A stretch of 64,000 nucleotides of DNA from an uncultured Roseburia sp. (GTDB lineage Bacteria; Bacillota; Clostridia; Lachnospirales; Lachnospiraceae), in assembly GCA_947649645.1 (NCBI GenBank), contig CANSSP010000005.1, forward strand, positions 62,001 through 126,000, written 5' to 3'. A program made the position numbers and the translations under genes. Within the stretch, counting starts at the first letter, position 1. Each line of letters starts with the position of its first letter. Below are positions 59,840-64,000 of this stretch, one piece after another. The notes under the pieces are model-generated. The model was given only the letters and a program-made list of their open reading frames with translations, was not told the DNA's origin and made no database searches.

Positions 59840-61447
59840 CTACTCCCACTCCTCATTCAGCCAGTTGCGCAACAACGATGCGGCGGCCTCGGGGTTCTCA
59901 TCTACAAACTTCTCGATCAGAAGCCTGGTCTCAGACTTCTCATTATACCCGATATCCTCCAGCGGATTATGCTCCTGTGTCTCCTTTGTCGACTCAAGCA
60001 GCGTCTCCACCGAAAGCTCCGGCTCCATCTCCACAACTCTCTCTTTTCTCGTACTCCGGAATACGACATATCCAAGCAGAAGAAGAATCAGCACCGCAAG
60101 AATAATCTGCAGATAATCAGACAGCGATCTCTCATTGGCAGAATATTTAAATACCGGTTCTTCAAACGCTATAATACTGATCCGTTCCACCGGAAAACCG
60201 GTCGCATTGGCAACCAGGGTATAATATTCCTGATCCACTTCGGTCATGACCGGCGCGCTGTTCGCAGCAACGTATTCTTCAAAGCTCATATTGCCGAGAG
60301 CACCGGAAGCCCTGAGAGTATCTTCATCATAAATCACAAAATTCTTTGCCGTGAGCGAAATAGACGAGCTGTCATAGCGGATACTGCCGACTCCGCTGTC
60401 CGTCTCCGTGACCGTCTTATTATTCTGATACCTTCTGGTACTGTCCGTAATGGATGATTCGGAATAATTGTTGTCGTCAATCACCTGCGTCGGTGTATCA
60501 TCGTTTGTATCTGTACCCGGCACGCCGGCAAGTCCGCCCCGGCTCTCCTCTTCATAGTTGCTCTCTTCCTCGATCATACCGGTCGTCCTGCCCTCAGGCG
60601 CGGAATATTCGGTACTCGTCCGGTTTGTCTGGGCAAAATCCAGATCCAGATTCGGCGCTACCTCCACCTGATCGTAAAGCCCGGATGTGACAAGCACGTC
60701 TTTTACCCGGTTGCGGACAAGCGCCTCCATCTTTGAGCGGTATGAAATCTGGGTACTCGCCATCCCCATTGTGGTGGAAGAATCACCGCCCGAGAAGAGA
60801 ACATTTGAGTCCGAGTCCAGAATCATGATCCTGTCCGTCGTCTCATTTCCAAGCTGTGTCGCTATGTATTTGGCGATTCCCAGGGCCTGCTCATCGTCCA
60901 TTGTCTCCCTGAGGGTAAGTATCACGGAAGCAGAGGATTCCGCCTCTTTTGAAAGGATCGTTCCGTCGTCCGGCGCAAGTTCCAGTGTGACATAAGCGCT
61001 CTCGACATTGGACAGAACTGCAAGCTGGCTCGCAAAACGCTCTTCCAGATACCGCTTATAACGCTTTGCCTTGTCTGCCTCCGTAGAGCTGAAACCGCCC
61101 TCGAACACGTCTTCTATTCCAAATCCTTCTGTCGGAATGCCGCTTGTTCCAAGCAGGATCGAAGCGGAAGCCATATCCTTTTCATTCACAGTAAATGTAA
61201 GCCCATCCTGCGAAATGTCATACGAAATCTTTTCGTCATCAAGAAGTTTTTTCACTTCTCCGGCTTCCTTCGCGCTCTCACACTGAATGAGCTGCGTCAT
61301 CTCCGGTCTGCCCACAACGGCCGCCAGTATCACCAATGCAAGTATGATCGTCGCCGCAATGCTCAGCAAAAGCGCTTTTTGTTTTGTATTAAACTTCTTC
61401 CACCATTCTAAAACCTGATCTAAAACTTTCTGCAATTGTTCCGGCAT
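59840..61447 (-). CDS. fliF: MS-ring protein FliF
   Basis: A 535-residue ring protein with two membrane helices (about 24-46 and 446-468), ring-building motifs in between (VESAYVTLELAPD, ASVILTL, and the second-helix-proximal YTLVANATGFPVERISIIAFEEP), and the C-terminal FliG-binding segment ending LLRNWLNEEWE. Length and topology are normal. Confidence 0.97.
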   Translation of the reverse strand: MPEQLQKVLDQVLEWWKKFNTKQKALLLSIAATIILALVILAAVVGRPEMTQLIQCESAKEAGEVKKLLDDEKISYDISQDGLTFTVNEKDMASASILLGTSGIPTEGFGIEDVFEGGFSSTEADKAKRYKRYLEERFASQLAVLSNVESAYVTLELAPDDGTILSKEAESSASVILTLRETMDDEQALGIAKYIATQLGNETTDRIMILDSDSNVLFSGGDSSTTMGMASTQISYRSKMEALVRNRVKDVLVTSGLYDQVEVAPNLDLDFAQTNRTSTEYSAPEGRTTGMIEEESNYEEESRGGLAGVPGTDTNDDTPTQVIDDNNYSESSITDSTRRYQNNKTVTETDSGVGSIRYDSSSISLTAKNFVIYDEDTLRASGALGNMSFEEYVAANSAPVMTEVDQEYYTLVANATGFPVERISIIAFEEPVFKYSANERSLSDYLQIILAVLILLLLGYVVFRSTRKERVVEMEPELSVETLLESTKETQEHNPLEDIGYNEKSETRLLIEKFVDENPEAAASLLRNWLNEEWE

Positions 61448-61466
61448 TGTTCGTCAACTCCGTTCA

Positions 61467-61778
61467 TTAAATCTGCATATTCATGATTTCTTTGTAAGCG
61501 TCAATCAGTTTATCCCGCACCGCCGTGGTATACTGGATCGCCGCAAGTGCCTTCTGTTCCGCTATCTGCATATCATGCGGATTTTCCGCCTGTCCGAGCG
61601 CAAACGTAATCTTTGCGGACTGTGCATCGTTCTGCAGCGCATTCGTCTCCGTAAGCAGATTCATCGCAGCCGAGAGTACCGAATCAAAACTGTCTCCTGT
61701 CTCTTTCTGCGGACGCATATCTCTGGTGGCATCTGCGTATTCCGCAGACGCAATCCCTGTCAATGACGATATATCCAT
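61467..61778 (-). CDS. fliE: MS-ring/rod junction protein FliE
   Basis: A 103-residue FliE with the conserved C-terminal half FALGQAENPHDMQIAEQKA, then AAIQYTTAVRDKLIDAYKEIMNMQI. It joins the rod to the MS ring and export gate. Between flgC and fliF, as expected. Confidence 0.96.
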   Translation of the reverse strand: MDISSLTGIASAEYADATRDMRPQKETGDSFDSVLSAAMNLLTETNALQNDAQSAKITFALGQAENPHDMQIAEQKALAAIQYTTAVRDKLIDAYKEIMNMQI

Positions 61779-61840
61779 TTTCCTCTCCTCTTTCCGCCGT
61801 CCATATCGTATTCAAACCCGATATTTTATGCCACGATTTC

Positions 61841-62281
61841 TTACTTGCCGATCTGTAAAGCCGACTGTACCATGCTCTTCGTCGCGTTAAAGGCCGTTGT
61901 ATTCGCCTCGTAGGCACGCGTCGCGTCGATCAGATTTGTCATCTCTGTCACCGTATTGACATTCGGATACAGTACATAACCGTTTTCATCTGCATCCGGA
62001 TGCGCGGGATCATACTTCATAATAAAATCCGTCTCGGTATCCTCCCGCAGGGAAGTCACTTTTACCCCGTTTCCGACCCACTTCGCTCTCGCCGACTGAT
62101 AATAATTGCTGAACGGCGTGAGCTTTCGCTCCCCGAATGTCACAATCTTTCTGCGATAAGGCTCGTTGTCCTCCGTCCTGGTCGTATTGATATTGGCAAT
62201 GTTCTGCGCAATCGTGTCAATGCGGAAACGCTCCGCCGTCATTCCCGAACCGCTGATGTCAAACGCCTGAAATAATCCCAT
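61841..62281 (-). CDS. flgC: Proximal rod protein FlgC
   Basis: A 146-residue rod protein: N-terminal FDISGSGMTAERFRIDTIAQNIANINT and C-terminal NTVTEMTNLIDATRAYEANTTAF helices. Ten bases behind flgB. Confidence 0.97.
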   Translation of the reverse strand: MGLFQAFDISGSGMTAERFRIDTIAQNIANINTTRTEDNEPYRRKIVTFGERKLTPFSNYYQSARAKWVGNGVKVTSLREDTETDFIMKYDPAHPDADENGYVLYPNVNTVTEMTNLIDATRAYEANTTAFNATKSMVQSALQIGK

Positions 62282-62291
62282 ATATTACCTC

Positions 62292-62687
62292 CTATTTTAA
62301 TACCACTTTCATCCTTGCAAATTCATCACTGATCGCCGTCGTCAGAAGCTGATAGCGCAGCTGCTCCGAAGCCAGTTCCACCTCTTCCGAATCCGGATCC
62401 ACATTGTTGCGGTCCAGCCGGTAGGAAAAGTGATCATAATCCTGGAAAATATCCACATCAAGTCCGCTCAGATCCGCGTTCATTCTGCGTATCTTCTTAT
62501 CCAGCGTTCCATACCTCGATTTTCCCAGTTCCGATTTCAGTGCAGATTCAAAATCGATATCGGACCGCTTAAAATAAGGAGTGTCTGCATTGGCAATATT
62601 ATTTGCCAGCACGTTCTCCCGCTTCCAGCTTGCATCCGCCGCTTTATCCATAACATTGATGTAGTCAAATGCATTTGTGCTGATCAT
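62292..62687 (-). CDS. flgB: Proximal rod protein FlgB
   Basis: A 131-residue rod protein with the motif NVLANNIANADTPYFKRSDIDF and a C-terminal helix (EVELASEQLRYQLLTTAIS). First gene of the fla/che run; AAGGAGG precedes its start. Promoter and candidate CodY box lie 50-75 bases upstream. Confidence 0.97.
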   Translation of the reverse strand: MISTNAFDYINVMDKAADASWKRENVLANNIANADTPYFKRSDIDFESALKSELGKSRYGTLDKKIRRMNADLSGLDVDIFQDYDHFSYRLDRNNVDPDSEEVELASEQLRYQLLTTAISDEFARMKVVLK

Positions 62688-62735
62688 CTATGTACCTCCT
62701 TCCAGTCCACCGGATTTTACTCCATATCCTATTCT

Positions 62736-62763
62736 ATTATAGAACAAATTTCAAGAAAAACAA
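62736..62763 (-). promoter_or_regulatory. Sigma-A promoter of the fla/che operon
   Basis: Minus strand TTGTTT (62763-62758), 16-base spacer, consensus TATAAT (62741-62736), about 50 bases before flgB. The sequence does not resemble a sigma-28 promoter, which fits transcription of the operon, including the sigma-28 gene, by the housekeeping polymerase. Confidence 0.7.
62747..62761. promoter_or_regulatory. Candidate CodY box at the flgB promoter
   Basis: AATTTCAAGAAAAAC matches the CodY consensus AATTTTCWGAAAATT at 11 of 15 positions and fills the spacer and part of the -35 of the flgB promoter. CodY is known to repress fla/che directly in B. subtilis. In AT-rich DNA an 11/15 match is only suggestive. 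Confidence 0.4.
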
Positions 62764-62899
62764 GTAACTTTTCTATATTTTTTTACATGATATTGTACTT
62801 TTTTTCGTTATACCCACTAGATATCCACTTATTACCAAAAAAAGGACTTATAGCAACATCTTTACACTATAAATCCTTTTACAGTCTGCAATCCTTTTA

Positions 62900-63685
62900 T
62901 TATTTATTTTTCTGATTCTGCTTTTTGAGCCGGGAAAGTTCGTCGAAGACGACATCGTTGAGCACTTTGATATAAGTCCCCTTCATACCCGAAGATCTGG
63001 ACTCAATCACCCCCGCACTCTCAAATTTGCGCAACGCATTTACAATCACGGAGCGGGTAATACCGACGCGGTCTGCGATTTTGCTGGCGACCAGGATTCC
63101 TTCCCTGCCGTCCATCTCGTCAAAAATATGTGTGATCGCTTCCAGTTCGGAAAACGAGAGCGTACTGATGGCAGATTTCACAATCTGTATCTTCCTGCTC
63201 TCTTCCGCATTTTCCTCGTTGACGGAACGCATCATTTCAAGTCCCACAACAGTCGTCCCATATTCGCTCAGAATAATATCGTCGATATCGTACTGCCTGT
63301 CCTGCCGATACACAAACAATGTTCCCAGCCGTTCACCCGCAATATCAATCGGCGTGATAATCGCCGTATACTTTTTTATTTCGTCGATGAATCCCAATGT
63401 CTCGAGGTTGACATTTTCTTTTGTGGACAGGATTCCCAGCAGCCGTTCGTTCAGCAGGGGATCAATAAATCCGCCGACCTCCTCCACAATCAGCTCCCTG
63501 ATCTCTTCCACGCCCTCGCACGCTCCGGTCCCGAGTACTTTTCCTTTTTTGCTGATGACCAGGATGTTGGAATCGAGGATCTCTTTTAAGACATCACAGA
63601 TATCATTAAAGACAACCTTGGATGAGTTGTTATTGTGAAGCAATTTGTTGATCTTCCTTGTTTTGTCCAACAACTGTACACTCAT
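62900..63685 (-). CDS. codY: GTP- and branched-chain amino acid-sensing regulator CodY
   Basis: A 261-residue CodY: N-terminal GAF domain (about 1-155) for branched-chain amino acids and GTP, and C-terminal winged helix with the highly conserved ASKIADRVGITRSVIVNALR, then KFESAGVIESRSSGMKGTYI. The ATG at 63683-63685 (MSVQLLDKTRKIN) is chosen because GGAGG is 7 bases upstream; an earlier ATG at 63691 sits too close to it. Directly upstream of flgB, the same synteny as in B. subtilis. Represses nutrient-scavenging and often motility genes during growth. Confidence 0.97.
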   Translation of the reverse strand: MSVQLLDKTRKINKLLHNNNSSKVVFNDICDVLKEILDSNILVISKKGKVLGTGACEGVEEIRELIVEEVGGFIDPLLNERLLGILSTKENVNLETLGFIDEIKKYTAIITPIDIAGERLGTLFVYRQDRQYDIDDIILSEYGTTVVGLEMMRSVNEENAEESRKIQIVKSAISTLSFSELEAITHIFDEMDGREGILVASKIADRVGITRSVIVNALRKFESAGVIESRSSGMKGTYIKVLNDVVFDELSRLKKQNQKNK

Positions 63686-63730
63686 ATGCATGCCTCCTGC
63701 CTGTCAGAGCAAATTTTCATGTTGATTTCT

Positions 63731-63759
63731 ATTCTAACATGTTAATTCTGAAAATTCAA
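63731..63759 (-). promoter_or_regulatory. Promoter of codY
   Basis: Minus strand TTGAAT (63759-63754), 17-base spacer, TAGAAT (63736-63731), about 46 bases before the codY start. Confidence 0.6.
63742..63756. promoter_or_regulatory. Candidate CodY box in the codY promoter
   Basis: Read on the minus strand AATTTTCAGAATTAA matches the first 11 positions of the CodY consensus exactly. It overlaps the -35 and spacer of the codY promoter. Further AATTTTC half-sites lie at 63712 and 63771. This suggests negative autoregulation, known in other Firmicutes. Confidence 0.5.
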
Positions 63760-63802
63760 TATTTTCATCAAATTTTCAATTTCCCTGCGGACGAGAAATT
63801 TT

Positions 63803-63856
63803 AATGAGGGAAAATATCCTCCGTTTTCATCCGAACCGGAGTTATTTTCCCTCATT
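63803..63856 (-). terminator. Terminator-like stem after gltD
   Basis: AATGAGGGAAAATA (63803-63816) pairs perfectly with TATTTTCCCTCATT (63843-63856), with an inner stem CTCCG/CGGAG (63819-63823 with 63837-63841). It starts 10 bases past the gltD stop. After the stem on the minus strand only AAAATTTC follows, so the U-tract is poor; the strong bipartite stem still favours a 3'-end role. Confidence 0.6.
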
Positions 63857-63866
63857 TATACATCCC

Positions 63867-64000
63867 TTACAGATAAGAATACCCCATCAGGCTCTTATCA
63901 ATCTCGCGCGCCGCCTCGCGGCCCTCGCGGATGGCCCATACCACAAGAGACTGTCCACGGCGGACATCCCCCGCGGCAAAAACATTTCTGATTTTTGTCG
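63867..64000 (-). CDS. gltD: Glutamate synthase small subunit GltD (C-terminal end only)
   Basis: Only the last 43 residues are inside the window. They read [20 protein letters not shown], then [14 protein letters not shown], which is the FAD/NADPH-domain C-terminus of the glutamate synthase small subunit and related NADPH-dependent oxidoreductases. The rest lies to the right. A GltD-like ferredoxin:NADP reductase subunit is possible. Next to codY, a regulator that commonly controls nitrogen genes. Confidence 0.85.
   Translation of the reverse strand, partial: TKIRNVFAAGDVRRGQSLVVWAIREGREAAREIDKSLMGYSYL

Overview
The window looks like a chromosomal segment of a motile, anaerobic, probably spore-forming member of the Lachnospiraceae (Clostridia). 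This is inferred from protein families and gene order, not from a database search: a B. subtilis-like fla/che order with codY directly upstream of flgB, a giant fused 2-hydroxyacyl-CoA dehydratase activase, a ferredoxin-type aldo/keto reductase, a DUF4317 protein, CotF-type coat proteins, and sugar transport by a GPH symporter. Coding density is very high and no gene-free stretch exceeds about 255 bases. I see no rRNA, tRNA, insertion sequence, prophage or CRISPR array.

Layout. Positions 1-2249 (minus) hold rimP-nusA-rnpM-ylxQ, the first part of a classic translation/transcription factor operon that leaves the window on the left. Positions 2469-7804 (minus) with the divergent AraC regulator at 7990-9057 (plus) form a galactan/galacto-oligosaccharide locus: GPH importer, GH2 beta-galactosidase and an apparently intracellular GH53 endo-galactanase carrying a beta-trefoil. 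Positions 9104-19860 hold mostly single genes with their own promoters: a rhomboid-like pseudoprotease, the 1420-residue activase, oligoendopeptidase F, a [4Fe-4S] aldo/keto reductase, a short DUF4317 protein and uronate isomerase. Positions 19945-22340 are a two-gene MBOAT/SGNH acyl-transfer operon. Positions 22540-25048 hold two small coat-type proteins and an unusual three-receiver pseudo-histidine-kinase. Positions 25249-29524 form a translationally coupled operon feoA-feoB-(FeoB-associated Cys-rich protein)-OLD-family ATPase/TOPRIM nuclease.

Positions 29615-62687 (all minus) are a single run of 39 genes building the flagellum and chemotaxis system: flgB-flgC-fliE-fliF-fliG-fliH-fliI-fliJ-ylxF/motE-fliK-flgD-flg operon protein-flgE-flbD-motA-motB-fliL-fliM-fliY-cheY-fliO-fliP-fliQ-fliR-flhB-flhA-flhF-flhG-PilZ-cheB-cheA-cheW-cheC-cheD-small membrane protein-fliA(sigma28)-three poorly known proteins (the middle one resembles SwrB in position and architecture). 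Rod, filament, cap and anti-sigma genes (flgG, flgK, flgL, fliC, fliD, flgM) are not here. Upstream lie codY (62900-63685), with candidate CodY boxes both at its own promoter and at the flgB promoter, and the 3' end of gltD at the right edge.

The best candidates for something undescribed are: (1) the OLD-type ATPase/TOPRIM protein with a compact C-x7-C-x2-C-x2-C motif, made from the feo iron-uptake operon; (2) the triple-receiver protein whose kinase core has lost its phosphoacceptor histidine; (3) the poorly characterised proteins at the distal end of the flagellar operon; (4) the self-contained activase carrying two cysteine-complete ASKHA modules in one chain. All functional statements are from sequence reading only.
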